64,000 nucleotides of DNA, from assembly GCA_001873065.1 (NCBI GenBank), contig MNYM01000009.1, positions 1-64,000 of the forward strand, read 5' to 3'. Shown one piece after another: positions 54,965 to 64,000 of this stretch (position 1 is its first letter; every line of letters begins with the position of its first letter). The notes under the pieces were generated by a model, which had not been told where the DNA came from, made no database searches, and saw only the letters and a program-made list of their open reading frames with translations. This DNA is from Flavobacteriaceae bacterium CG2_30_31_66. GTDB lineage: Bacteria; Bacteroidota; Bacteroidia; Flavobacteriales; Flavobacteriaceae. A program made the position numbers and the translations under genes.

Positions 54965-55594
54965 ATGAATTTTACAGAATTCACCTCAAAAATTAATATT
55001 ATAAAAAAAGCCACTTTAGGCGGTTTAGATGCACAGTTTTTATTAGCTCCAAGACTTCGTTTGCAATATGATGCCCAAAAAATTGCAGCAAATAATCCTC
55101 GCAAAGCAGCTGTAATGGCCTTGTTTTATCCTGATGAATTCCAAAAAACCACATTTTTACTTACTCAAAGAGCCGCTTACAAGGGGATTCATTCATCACA
55201 AATAAGTTTTCCAGGAGGTAAATTTGAACAGCAAGACAAGAATTTGTCAAATACTGCTTTGCGAGAAACTTTTGAAGAAGTAGGTGTTTTTCCTGATTCT
55301 ATAAAAATTTTTAAAGAATTGACAGATGTATATATTCCTCCAAGTAATTTTTTAGCAACGCCATTTTTGGGGTTTATGGAACGAAAACCAAAGTTCATTT
55401 TAAATCACGAAGTTTCAAAAACAATTGAACTATTATTGAGTGATTTGTTGGATGAAAATAACATCACTTCTGCAATTTTAGATACTTCTTACATGAAAAA
55501 AGTAGAGGTTCCGTGTTTTAAAATTCAAGACTGTATTATTTGGGGAGCAACAGCCATGATGTTATCTGAAATTAAAGAACTCTTTAGGGAGTAA
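54965..55594 (+). CDS. Nudix hydrolase, CoA pyrophosphatase type
   Basis: It probably cleaves CoA or its derivatives to 4'-phosphopantetheine and adenosine 3',5'-bisphosphate. The Nudix box is GGKFEQQDKNLSNTALRETF followed by EEVG (residues 78-101), preceded by the CoAse signature HSSQISFPGG. At 209 residues it has NudL-like length. It stands alone between small genes. Confidence 0.88.
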   Translation: MNFTEFTSKINIIKKATLGGLDAQFLLAPRLRLQYDAQKIAANNPRKAAVMALFYPDEFQKTTFLLTQRAAYKGIHSSQISFPGGKFEQQDKNLSNTALRETFEEVGVFPDSIKIFKELTDVYIPPSNFLATPFLGFMERKPKFILNHEVSKTIELLLSDLLDENNITSAILDTSYMKKVEVPCFKIQDCIIWGATAMMLSEIKELFRE

Positions 55595-55611
55595 ATTCTC
55601 AAATTGTTTTG

Positions 55612-55619
55612 TATTTTTG
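55612..55619 (+). promoter_or_regulatory. Candidate -7 box for the acyltransferase gene
   Basis: TATTTTTG matches TAnnTTTG 30 bases before the ATG at 55650. No matching -33 TTG at standard spacing was seen. Confidence 0.35.
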
Positions 55620-55649
55620 TGAGTTACTAATTTTAAAAATCATTTTTTA

Positions 55650-56468
55650 ATGCCTTTATTTAAAAGGAATCCTTTTGGACATTATTTATTTCTAAAAAAA
55701 TGGCTTATCAGAGTTTTTGGGGTAATTTCTCACGGTAGATATCGAAAATTTAATAATTTACAGATTGATGGCTCTGAAATAATTAGAAGTCTTCCTGATA
55801 AAAATGTATTATTTATTTCCAATCATCAAACGTATTTTGCAGATGTTGCAGCGATGTTTCATGTGTTTAATGCTTCATTAAGTGGAAGAGATGATAACAT
55901 CAAAAATATTGGTTATATCTGGAATCCCAAGCTGAATATTTATTATGTTGCTGCAGGAGAAACTATGCGTGCTGGACTTTTACCAAAAATATTTGCGTAT
56001 GCAGGCTCTGTTTCTATTGATAGAACTTGGAGAAGTGAAGGAAAAGATGTCAACAGACAAGTAAAAAATTCTGATATTTCAAATATTGGAAAAGCCTTGA
56101 AAGATGGTTGGGTAATTACATTTCCCCAAGGGACAACTACGCCTTTTAAACCTATTAGAAGAGGAACAGCGCATATCATCAAAACGTTTAAACCTGTTGT
56201 AGTGCCTATTGTTATTGATGGTTTTAGACGTTCATTTGACAAAAAAGGACTAAATATCAAAAAACGAAACGTATTGCAATCTATGGTGATAAAACCGCCT
56301 TTGGAAATTGATTATGAGAATGAAGATGTTGCGGACATTATCAAAAAAATAGAATTTGCTATTGAACAACATCCTTCCTTTTTAAAAGTTTTGTCGGCTA
56401 AAGAAGCTGAAGAATTTTTAAGAGAAGAGGAAGAATTAAACAAACAACGAACTTTCTGGAATTCGTAG
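55650..56468 (+). CDS. 1-acyl-glycerol-3-phosphate acyltransferase-like protein
   Basis: A PlsC-superfamily acyltransferase of 272 residues for phospholipid or ornithine-lipid type synthesis. Block I reads FISNHQTYFADVAAMF, with His followed by five rather than four residues before Asp; block III is FPQGTTTPFKPIRRGTAH, block IV VVPIVIDGF. A short hydrophobic N-terminal segment anchors it. The 273 bases after it, to 56741, hold no gene I can support. Confidence 0.85.
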   Translation: MPLFKRNPFGHYLFLKKWLIRVFGVISHGRYRKFNNLQIDGSEIIRSLPDKNVLFISNHQTYFADVAAMFHVFNASLSGRDDNIKNIGYIWNPKLNIYYVAAGETMRAGLLPKIFAYAGSVSIDRTWRSEGKDVNRQVKNSDISNIGKALKDGWVITFPQGTTTPFKPIRRGTAHIIKTFKPVVVPIVIDGFRRSFDKKGLNIKKRNVLQSMVIKPPLEIDYENEDVADIIKKIEFAIEQHPSFLKVLSAKEAEEFLREEEELNKQRTFWNS

Positions 56469-56741
56469 TGATGTTTTCCTGCAAGATTCACTGTAACGTT
56501 TGGTTGCTCTGTCGTTTTTGTACATAATGTTTAAAATTATGTAGCCTTTTTTTAGGACTGGTCATAATGCATTACAACGTTTTTGTATAAATAAAGTTGC
56601 GTGGTTAGTAAATTTGTTTATTAATATCTATTGTCTTTTGATTCTGCTTGGTGTTTCCAAATTTGCTGTTAGTAGCAATTTTGTTTTTTAACTCAGTTCT
56701 TTGTTGGTAGCCGTTTTCATTCAATCGATTTATTATTTCTA

Positions 56742-57835
56742 TTAAAAGTTCCAAGTTAAATTTACTAAAAAAAACATTGGCAATAGATTACTTCTAAATA
56801 TTGTCGTAGATATGTCGGAAGTTTGAAATTGCTCAAAGTTCTTTTCATTAGTTAGGTTTCTAGTAATAAAACTTATTTCCCATTTTTTGCTTTTTGGTTT
56901 ATGTCTTAACGTTGCATCCAAAAAGAAAAACTGTTCTTCAGATTGTTTAGTATTAGGAATGTAGTAGTCAGATGAAACTATAAAAGACCATCTTTCATTA
57001 GTTTTTAAAATAGCTTTAAAAGTATATTGCCAAGATTTATTTGTAAATGATGCTTGATTTTCACTTTTTGAATTGGAATATTGATAAGTAAATGTATTTT
57101 CAAAATTGATAAAAATATCAAACGCTGTTTTCCAAAAAAATGAATTGCTTAAAAATTGATTTTGATTTTGTCTTAAATCAGAATTATTTACCACATTTCT
57201 AAAGTTTGAAATTGAATAATTGCTTGTTAATTTTAAGGTAGATTCAATAAAAGGAATATATTTTGATATTTGTATATTCATATTCCAATTGCTATTGTCT
57301 TGTGGTAGAAAAAAATATTCTATTTGCGTGGTGTCTTCTGTTATGTTTTGATTGGTGAATATGTTTCCTGTTAACTTTAGGTAACTTATGTTTGCAATAA
57401 ATTGAAACTGATTATATAAATCATTATTAAAATATAACAAACTATATCTTTGACTGCTTTGTAATTCTAAACTTGGTAAATTATTTATAGTAGTTCTGTT
57501 ATTGATTAAGACTTTATTTGAGAAAAAATATTGTTCTGAGTTGGTATTTTGATTATAGCCTAAATTAAAAGATAAAAAGGAAATTGAATTCAATTTATAC
57601 TTTAAGTTTAAAGTAGGTTCAAAAATAAAATCGCTTGTAGCTTCTTCCAATTTTTCTGTATTTTGTTTCAATTTTTGACTTAAAACACGAATAGAATATG
57701 ATGGTGAAATTTGCCAATTTCCTCTATTAAAATTATACACACCTCTATTAAAAATATTAGTTTTAGTATAATAAAAATTGTTTTCAGAAATTGTTTGCAT
57801 TGAATTAAACAATCTTGAAGTAAAAGGTGAGGAAT
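56742..57835 (-). pseudogene. C-terminal half of an outer-membrane beta-barrel receptor
   Basis: About 360 residues of alternating aromatic beta-strands (LKYKLNSISFLSFNLGYNQN, YQYSNSKSENQASFTNKSWQ, FFLDATLRHKPKSKKWEISF) finish in FLVNLTWNF with terminal Phe, as in TonB-dependent or related barrel proteins. Signal, regulatory-like and plug domains are missing. The homologous frame continues upstream of the first start (SSPFTSRLFNSMQTISENN) and ends at the junction with the integrase piece near 57836. It is presumably not expressed. Confidence 0.75.
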
Positions 57836-57975
57836 TTAAAAAACATTTGTCTTGTTTTTATCCGCATTTTGTATTTTTTGCAATGCAACATACAATGGGT
57901 TTGATATTTGCATTAAATCTTTTCGCTTTACATGTTTATAAATCATCGTAGTTTCTGGTCTTGCATGTCTTGATC
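57836..57975 (-). pseudogene. C-terminal fragment of a tyrosine recombinase
   Basis: The frame GSRHARPETTMIYKHVKRKD, LMQISNPLYVALQKIQ, ending NKTNVF, matches the end of XerD/phage-type integrases, including the catalytic Tyr in TTMIYKHV and the conserved DLMQISNPL tail. Upstream, a stop interrupts the frame and the remaining catalytic domain is absent. It abuts the truncated receptor. It marks a past integration or recombination event. Confidence 0.8.
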
Positions 57976-58112
57976 CTTTGCGAGGTCAGAAGACCATCGA
58001 AAAACAAGGTTTTATAATCTAAGACTTTGCGAAACTTTGAGGCATAGCTATTACACGAAATCCATAAAGTTGTATAATAATATATTGTTTTTCAATCATT
58101 TCTATTTAAATG

Positions 58113-58140
58113 ATAAAAGCCCCAAATTTGGGGCTTTTAT
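58113..58140. terminator. Bidirectional terminator after the first M1 peptidase gene
   Basis: A perfect 28-base palindrome (ATAAAAGCCCCAAA and its inverse) with flanking A/T. It ends the minus-strand peptidase unit. Confidence 0.9.
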
Positions 58141-58161
58141 TGTTTTAAAATCAACTTAAAA

Positions 58162-60366
58162 TTAATTTTGTACTTTGTTTTTAAACTGATCAAACTTATC
58201 AGATTCTTTTTTAGGCCAGCTGTTATTTGAAGTATCAACATCAGCAGTTTCTAAATCAGGGTCTACAACAATACTAACAATTTCTTGTGTTGAAGCAAAC
58301 ACTCTTTTCACTGAATTGTCATCTCTCATCCATATTTGAGCAGGAAAAGTTTGTTTTTCTTTTGTGCCATCTGCATACGTTAATTCAACAATGATTGGCA
58401 TTACCAATCCTCCTGGTTTTTCAAATTCTACTGAATAAATAAATGAAGGCACTTCTTTTCCATCTGCATGATTTTCCATCACTTTTGGATTCGCATCTTC
58501 TTTAACATCTGTGATATAAACCAATTCACCCAAACTATCAAAGTACTCTTTGTATTGCGATTTTAATTTGGTAACTCTTTCATTTGGTTTGTTTGTTAAA
58601 TATAAAGGTTTTACCTCTTTAATCCCAATATCAGATGCTTCTGTTGTATAAAACCAACCTCTAAAAAACCAATCTAAATCCATTGCTGAAGCATCTTCCA
58701 TTGATCTGAAGAAATCCTCTGGAGTTGGGTGTTTAAACATCCATCTTTGAGCATAGGTTCTAAATGCATGGTCAAATAATTCAGGACCCATAATAGTTTG
58801 ACGCAACATGTATAATCCTGCTGCTGGCTTTGTGTAAGCATTTGGCCCAAATTGTTTTACATAATCTCCTTGAGCCATGATTGGTGAAATATTGTTTTGA
58901 TCACCACCCATATAACCCACAATATCTTTTGGTAAATTTCCTGTATTGAAATTTGGATCATATTTTAGTTCTGCTAAAATTTCAACAAAAGAATTCAAAC
59001 CTTCATCCATCCAAGTCCATTGTCTCTCATCCGAATTTACGATCATTGGGAAAAAGTTGTGACCAACTTCGTGCGTAATTACGCCAATCATACCGTTTTT
59101 AGTTCTTTCAGAATACGTTCCGTCTGGATCAGGACGACCATAATTGAAACAAATCATTGGATATTCCATTCCCTGTCTGTCAGCATGAACTGAAACTGCT
59201 TTTGGATAAGGATAATCAAACGTTAATTTTGAATATTCTTGTAATGTGTTTGCAACAACTCTCGTTGAATGTTGCTCCCACAAAGGGTTTCCTTCTTTTG
59301 GATACAAAGAAGTTGCCATTACTGTTTTTCCGTTTATGCTTACAGCCATTGCATCCCAAATGTATTTTCTTGAGGTTGCAAAAGCAAAATCACGCACGTT
59401 TGTTGCTTTGTAATACCAAGTTTTGTTGGTTGTTGCACGACCTTTTTCGTTTTTTTCTGCTTCTGCTTGCGTTACAATGATTACAGGATTATTGAACGAT
59501 TTTCTTGCTTGTTCATAACGACTACGTTGTTCTTTCGTTAAAACATCTTTTTCATTTTGCAATTCGCCAGTTGCTTCCATGATATGATCTGAAGGAACAG
59601 TGATTTTAACGTCATAATCTCCAAATTCTAAGGCAAATTCACTTCGTCCCCAAAATTGCATATTTTGCCATCCTTCAACATTGTTATAGACACACAATCT
59701 TGGAAAAAATTGGGCAATGGTATAATTGTTGTTTCCATCAGGAAAATCCTCAAAACCAGAACGTCCTCCATCTTTCACAGAATTGTTTATTTTATAGTTC
59801 CATTGAATACTGAAATTGAATTTTTCACCTGGAGCCAATGGTTTTGGTAAGTTGATTCGCATCATTGTCCAGTTGATTAAATAAGATAAAGGTTTGCCTT
59901 CTGCATTTAAAACTTTTTCAATGTTAAATCCGAAACTTTTGCCTTCTTTCATGAAGTTTTTCTTGAAATCTTCTGGAGTTAAAAAAGCAGCAGCAGCATT
60001 TGATTGCGCTAATGGTGTTTTAGAATCGTCAGCTCTCATATTTTGATCAAGCTGAATCCATAAATAGTCTAAATTGTCTTTAGAGTTGTTGTGATACGTG
60101 ATTTTTTCTTCACCATAAATTTTGTTAGTACTTTCTTCTAAACGAATGTTCATCACATAATCTACTTTTTGTTGAGAATATTGATGTCCAGGAGCTCCTG
60201 AAGCAGTGTGTTGGTCATTGGGTGTTGCCAACAAATCTTTCATTTGACGAAACTTATTTTCGTCGGTGTGACCTTTTTGAGTTACTTTTTTTTCCTTGGT
60301 TTCTTGTGCTAGAAAAGCATTTGAGATTAAGAAAAAAGAAAAAAGTAATAAAGAAATTTTTTTCAT
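58162..60366 (-). CDS. M1-family metallopeptidase (aminopeptidase), copy 1
   Basis: An exported zinc peptidase of 734 residues. Signal MKKISLLLFSFFLISNAFLA-Q. The zinc site is HEVGH (432-436) plus Glu455 in WTWMDEGLN, with exactly 18 residues between; the substrate motif appears as QGMEYPMICF instead of GAMEN. It has a C-terminal beta-rich region and no T9SS sorting domain, so it is periplasmic or surface-retained by other means. It is a paralogue of the next gene, sharing GHTDENKF and QMKDLLATPN near the N-terminus. Confidence 0.93.
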   Translation of the reverse strand: MKKISLLLFSFFLISNAFLAQETKEKKVTQKGHTDENKFRQMKDLLATPNDQHTASGAPGHQYSQQKVDYVMNIRLEESTNKIYGEEKITYHNNSKDNLDYLWIQLDQNMRADDSKTPLAQSNAAAAFLTPEDFKKNFMKEGKSFGFNIEKVLNAEGKPLSYLINWTMMRINLPKPLAPGEKFNFSIQWNYKINNSVKDGGRSGFEDFPDGNNNYTIAQFFPRLCVYNNVEGWQNMQFWGRSEFALEFGDYDVKITVPSDHIMEATGELQNEKDVLTKEQRSRYEQARKSFNNPVIIVTQAEAEKNEKGRATTNKTWYYKATNVRDFAFATSRKYIWDAMAVSINGKTVMATSLYPKEGNPLWEQHSTRVVANTLQEYSKLTFDYPYPKAVSVHADRQGMEYPMICFNYGRPDPDGTYSERTKNGMIGVITHEVGHNFFPMIVNSDERQWTWMDEGLNSFVEILAELKYDPNFNTGNLPKDIVGYMGGDQNNISPIMAQGDYVKQFGPNAYTKPAAGLYMLRQTIMGPELFDHAFRTYAQRWMFKHPTPEDFFRSMEDASAMDLDWFFRGWFYTTEASDIGIKEVKPLYLTNKPNERVTKLKSQYKEYFDSLGELVYITDVKEDANPKVMENHADGKEVPSFIYSVEFEKPGGLVMPIIVELTYADGTKEKQTFPAQIWMRDDNSVKRVFASTQEIVSIVVDPDLETADVDTSNNSWPKKESDKFDQFKNKVQN

Positions 60367-60471
60367 TTGTATTGATTTGATTTTTTTTAAATTTAGTCAA
60401 CTAAAGTAACAATTCGCTTTAAATACAAGGAACATATGTTAAAAATTTAACAAACCTTTATCAAAAAAAAA

Positions 60472-60489
60472 CACTATTTGAAAATAGTG
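60472..60489 (-). terminator. Terminator after the second M1 peptidase gene
   Basis: CACTATT (60472-60478) pairs with AATAGTG (60483-60489) around four bases, with an A-run on its plus-strand left side that reads as a T-run on the minus strand. Confidence 0.75.
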
Positions 60490-60515
60490 CTTTTATTTTA
60501 GGTGTTTTACTGATT

Positions 60516-62621
60516 TTATCCTTTAATTTCTTTTTTGAATTTATCGAATTTATCAGTTTTTTGAGCAGGAAAACTATTGTTACTTGTATCAACATCGGCA
60601 GTTTCTAAATCAGGATCAATCACAATACTTTCTAATTCTTTTTCAGAAATAAATACTTTGGTAACTTCACTATCATTATATCTCCAGATTTGTGCTGGAT
60701 ATATTTTGCGTTCTTTACTGCCGTCTTTATAAGTAAACTCGGCAATAATTGGCATTACCAAACCTCCAGGTTTATTGTAAGTAATTTCATAATGATATTT
60801 TGATTGTTTTTCAACAAAACCCAATCCCTCGGAGGTATCTTCAATAAAGTTTACAGTATCTAAATCTTTTTTAGAATAGAATTTTTTAACACCTTTAATG
60901 CCAATATCAGTAACATCCGTAGTGAAAAACCAACCTCTCCAAAACCAATCTAAATCTACGCCCGAAGCGTCTTCCATCGTTCTAAAAAAATCTTCAGGGG
61001 ATGGTCTTTTAAACATCCATCTTTGTGAATAGGTTTTGAATGCGTGGTCAAACAATTCATTGCCCATCACAGTTTCTCTTAATATCCAAAGAGCTGTTGC
61101 TGGTTTGCCATAAGCATTGTTTCCAAAACTATACACATTGTCACCTTTTGACATGATTGGAGCAATTCTTGACTGATCTCCATTCATATAATTCACTATA
61201 TTTTTGGGCAGTCCTCTTGACATTGGGAAATTTGGGTCGTAAGCCAATTCTGCTAACATTTCTAAATAAGAGTTCAATCCTTCGTCCATCCAAGTCCATT
61301 GTCTTTCATCCGAATTTACAATCATTGGAAAGAAATTGTGACCAACTTCGTGAATAACTACTTTGATCATAGTATATTTTACCCTGTCAGAATAGGTTCC
61401 ATCAGGATTTGGTCTTCCTGGATTGAAACAAATCTGTGGATATTCCATGCCCATTTGTCCATCAACAGAAATTGCTTTGTGATAAGGATAATCGAAAGTG
61501 TATTGAGAATAGGTTTTTAAGGTTTGAGCAACTGCTCTCGTAGAATGATCACCATACAAAGGATTTGCTTCTTTCGAATATAATGAATATGCCATCACTG
61601 TTTTTCCGTTAATATCAACTGCCATTCCATCCCAAATAAATTTTCTTGAGGTTGCAAAAGCATAATCTCTGACGTTTTCAGCAAAAAATTTCCATGTTTT
61701 TGTTTTTGTTGCGCGTGTTTTTTCGTTTTTGGTAGCTTCCTCTTGCGTTCTAATAATTACTGGATTGTCAAAACTTTTTTTAGCATCAGCCAATCTTTTT
61801 AATTCTGTTTTTGACAAAACTTCTTTTTCGTTTTGCAAAATTCCTGTTGCACCTAGCATGTGGTCTTCCGGAACTGTGATGTTTACTGTAAAATCTCCAA
61901 ATTCAAGGGCAAATTCACTTCGTCCCCAAAATTGATCATTTTGCCATCCTTCAACATCATCATACACGCACATTCTTGGATAAAATTGTGCAATTACGTA
62001 ATTGTTATTTCCATCTACGGGAAAATGTTCATAGCCTGATCTTCCACCATCTTCTCTGTGATTATTGATGTTATACCACCATTTTACATTGAATTTGAAC
62101 GTTTCCCCAGCGGCCAATGGTTTTGTTAAATTGATACGCATCATAGTTTGATTGATGGTGTAAGAAAGCGGAGAACCATCAATATTTGTAATACTCATGA
62201 TGTTAAAACCTCCGTCAAAATTGTTCTTAGGTAGTGATTTTTCGTACCGTACTTTACTGAGTTTTTGGGGAACTTTGTCAGGATTGATATCTGGTGTTTT
62301 TGAATTTTTCGCACGCATATTTTGGTCTAATTGCATCCATAAAAATTCTAAATTATCATCAGAATTATTGTGATAAGTAATGGTTTCAGCACCTGTGATT
62401 TTTTGTTTTTCATCATCTAAAGTGACATCAATAGTATAATCAACTTTTTGCTGTGTGTATTTTTTTCCGGGAGCACCAGAAGCAGTTCGTTTTTCATTGG
62501 GAGTTGCCAACAAATCTTTCATTTGTTTGAACTTATTTTCATTGGTGTGCCCTTGTTTTGTTTGCGCATAAAGTTGCGTCATAAAAACAAAAGAGAGTAC
62601 TAGAAATCCTATTTTTTTCAT
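60516..62621 (-). CDS. M1-family metallopeptidase (aminopeptidase), copy 2
   Basis: 701 residues with signal MKKIGFLVLSFVFMTQLYAQ and the same architecture as copy 1: QMGMEYPQICF, VVIHEVGHNFFPMIVNSDER and WTWMDEGLNSYLEML. It differs from copy 1 in two short internal segments and its C-terminal region. The two genes are separated by about 150 bases that include the terminator, so each has its own promoter. The upstream DUF6702 gene is 21 bases away and may be co-transcribed. Confidence 0.93.
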   Translation of the reverse strand: MKKIGFLVLSFVFMTQLYAQTKQGHTNENKFKQMKDLLATPNEKRTASGAPGKKYTQQKVDYTIDVTLDDEKQKITGAETITYHNNSDDNLEFLWMQLDQNMRAKNSKTPDINPDKVPQKLSKVRYEKSLPKNNFDGGFNIMSITNIDGSPLSYTINQTMMRINLTKPLAAGETFKFNVKWWYNINNHREDGGRSGYEHFPVDGNNNYVIAQFYPRMCVYDDVEGWQNDQFWGRSEFALEFGDFTVNITVPEDHMLGATGILQNEKEVLSKTELKRLADAKKSFDNPVIIRTQEEATKNEKTRATKTKTWKFFAENVRDYAFATSRKFIWDGMAVDINGKTVMAYSLYSKEANPLYGDHSTRAVAQTLKTYSQYTFDYPYHKAISVDGQMGMEYPQICFNPGRPNPDGTYSDRVKYTMIKVVIHEVGHNFFPMIVNSDERQWTWMDEGLNSYLEMLAELAYDPNFPMSRGLPKNIVNYMNGDQSRIAPIMSKGDNVYSFGNNAYGKPATALWILRETVMGNELFDHAFKTYSQRWMFKRPSPEDFFRTMEDASGVDLDWFWRGWFFTTDVTDIGIKGVKKFYSKKDLDTVNFIEDTSEGLGFVEKQSKYHYEITYNKPGGLVMPIIAEFTYKDGSKERKIYPAQIWRYNDSEVTKVFISEKELESIVIDPDLETADVDTSNNSFPAQKTDKFDKFKKEIKG

Positions 62622-62642
62622 GTGTGTTGAGGTTTGAATTAA

Positions 62643-63140
62643 TTAATGTTCTAAAATTCCAGAGGTTTTTTCTTTGTTCAGCAAGATACTTTTATTTTTT
62701 TTTCCGACGTTTGTTTTTATCAAATTTTGTTGTTCCGGAAAATGTTTGATTAATATTTTATTCACCACCTGAATTTTATTTAATTGTGAAATATTTTCTA
62801 TTTCTAAGTAAAAATAGACCAATTCTCCATCATATTCTTTTCCAATGTATTTGAATTCTTTAGAAACCTCATCCAATTTGAATTGTATTTTTTCTTTTAG
62901 ATATTTTTCAAAATAAACATCGTTTTTTGGCAATTCATTTTTGGTTGTCAATTGTAAATCAATGTTATAATCTTTGTTCAACGCCAATTCAATATCATCC
63001 ATAAAAACGTTGATAATAATCTGAACAGATTTTGATTCTTCTTTGAATTTAATTTGAGTCAAACTCAGGTAATATTTGTGCGCAGAAAACGCAAAAAACG
63101 GAATAATAAATAATAGTAAAAGTGTTTTATATATTTTCAT
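62643..63140 (-). CDS. DUF6702 family exported protein
   Basis: A 165-residue protein with signal MKIYKTLLLLFIIPFFAFSA then HKYYLSLTQIKFKEESKSVQ and IIINVFMDDIELALNK, the pattern of DUF6702. No function is known; its place between a regulatory-like domain protein and M1 peptidase is conserved in flavobacteria as I recall. It starts 30 bases after the upstream gene stop. Confidence 0.8.
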   Translation of the reverse strand: MKIYKTLLLLFIIPFFAFSAHKYYLSLTQIKFKEESKSVQIIINVFMDDIELALNKDYNIDLQLTTKNELPKNDVYFEKYLKEKIQFKLDEVSKEFKYIGKEYDGELVYFYLEIENISQLNKIQVVNKILIKHFPEQQNLIKTNVGKKNKSILLNKEKTSGILEH

Positions 63141-63170
63141 GTGTTGTTAATCGTCAATCAAAATGCCAAA

Positions 63171-63977
63171 TTACTCTTTTTTTATGATTTTAAGATATGT
63201 GACGCTTTCGTCTTTTAAAATTTTTATCATTTCAAGCAGTTTTCCTTTTTTATAAAGCTGTTCAATACCTTTAGCATTGCAATATTCTAAGAAATGAAAA
63301 TAATTGTCTAACGGAATTTTCAAATCATCAAAAAAGAATTTATCTCCCAATTCTGATAAAAGTTTATATGGAAATGCCTTTTTAAATGCCAAGTCTTTGC
63401 GCAAAGCCCACAGTTTTTCTGAGTATTTGAAAGGCATACTTCCAGATACACCTGCTCCAACAAATCTCGAATTTGGGTCTGTAGTTACAATTTGAGGTCG
63501 CACACGTTTGTCAGTATAATCTTCATCTTGAGGCGTGTTCATTTTTATTTTCGAGAAATCCATCACAACTCTTAGCAACGAATCTTTCTTGTTTTTAGGA
63601 ACAACTTTCAGGTCAATTCCAAGTCTGCCAGATAAATTATTTTTTTTTAGCTCGAATTCATTGAGAATATAAGTGTTCAATTTTAGTTTGATTTCGATGT
63701 TTTTCTCTTCGAAAATTTGTTTGTCAACTTTTATTTTTTTCGATACATGTTGAATAGATGAAATTTGAATGCTATCACCAACAGCCACAAAAATTCGAAA
63801 CAAACCTTCATCATTCGAAAAAGTTCCTTGATTGTTATTGAGATTGATGATGTTTGCGTTTTTTACAATTCCTAAAGAATCAATAATTTTTCCGCTTAGA
63901 ATCGTGTATTTTTGTTGTGCAGTTAATGAAAAACTAACAAAAAACAATAAAATTGATGAAAGTAGTTTTTTAAGCAT
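63171..63977 (-). CDS. Carboxypeptidase-regulatory-like domain protein
   Basis: 268 residues with signal MLKKLLSSILLFFVSFSLTA-Q, a single carboxypeptidase-regulatory-like beta-sandwich (YTILSGKIIDSLGIVKNANI, NQGTFSNDEGLFRIFVAVGD, SIQISSIQHVSKKIKV) and a C-terminal region of about 150 residues without a known motif. No TonB plug or barrel follows. It heads the DUF6702-M1 peptidase run and could be a periplasmic partner. Only 23 bases upstream are in the window. Confidence 0.8.
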   Translation of the reverse strand: MLKKLLSSILLFFVSFSLTAQQKYTILSGKIIDSLGIVKNANIINLNNNQGTFSNDEGLFRIFVAVGDSIQISSIQHVSKKIKVDKQIFEEKNIEIKLKLNTYILNEFELKKNNLSGRLGIDLKVVPKNKKDSLLRVVMDFSKIKMNTPQDEDYTDKRVRPQIVTTDPNSRFVGAGVSGSMPFKYSEKLWALRKDLAFKKAFPYKLLSELGDKFFFDDLKIPLDNYFHFLEYCNAKGIEQLYKKGKLLEMIKILKDESVTYLKIIKKE

Positions 63978-64000
63978 CTGTTTTAATTTAAATCTAAATC

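Noticed and set aside
1..64000. tRNA or rRNA genes and an origin of replication
   Set aside because: No cloverleaf, rRNA core sequence or DnaA-box cluster was noticed by eye; a covariance search would be needed to exclude small RNAs.

Overview
The window is AT-rich chromosomal DNA from a member of the Bacteroidota, most likely class Flavobacteriia, family Flavobacteriaceae. Four signs support this: C-terminal type IX secretion (T9SS) sorting domains on several secreted proteins, SusC/FecR/ECF-sigma genes, promoter boxes of the TAnnTTTG type, and a familiar flavobacterial gene order (nusB-DUF1573-yajC-ybbR-coaE; thioesterase-menF; M1 peptidase-DUF6702). The genus cannot be fixed from the sequence; a marine Polaribacter- or Tenacibaculum-like organism would fit. 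No rRNA, tRNA, CRISPR array or intact insertion sequence was seen.

Layout. 1-4.9 kb is an accessory island: a 21-bp tandem repeat, hairpin-forming repeats, a two-gene restriction-modification unit (MvaI/BcnI-type nuclease plus a C5-cytosine methyltransferase with a recombinase-like Arm domain at its N-terminus), then a toxin-antitoxin pair in which each gene carries a single-base frameshift. 5-28.6 kb is mostly housekeeping: uvrB, a drug-type ABC exporter, menaquinone-pathway genes (thioesterase, alpha/beta hydrolase, isochorismate synthase), an MsbA-like exporter, the nusB-yajC-coaE run, a two-component system, tsaC, a glycosyltransferase, holA, a SulP transporter overlapping a lipoprotein carbonic anhydrase, a long-chain acyl-CoA ligase and an outer-membrane barrel. 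28.9-40.6 kb holds purL with a coupled small gene, three T9SS-exported enzymes (a GH57-like amylase with a starch-binding module and two endonuclease I paralogues) and an RsmB-like RNA methyltransferase.

40.8-47.5 kb is a decayed polysaccharide-utilisation region: a broken T9SS protein and its small satellite gene, a 3' piece of mannose-6-phosphate isomerase, an intact GH35-type beta-galactosidase, a secreted protein remnant fused by deletion to a truncated susC, and an intact FecR/ECF sigma pair now lacking its receptor. 48.1-56.5 kb is core again (recG, meaB, cysS, yidD, lgt, a CoA pyrophosphatase, an acyltransferase). 56.7-58 kb holds a truncated outer-membrane receptor abutting the C-terminal end of a tyrosine recombinase. 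58.1-64 kb holds two tandem M1 peptidases, a DUF6702 protein and a carboxypeptidase-regulatory-like protein.

The most unusual items are the Arm-domain/methyltransferase fusion with repeats at its start, the homologous hairpin-borne direct repeats that bracket the restriction-modification unit like a gene cassette, and an in-frame palindromic element inside recG. Functional names rest on motif recognition from memory; no database search was run.
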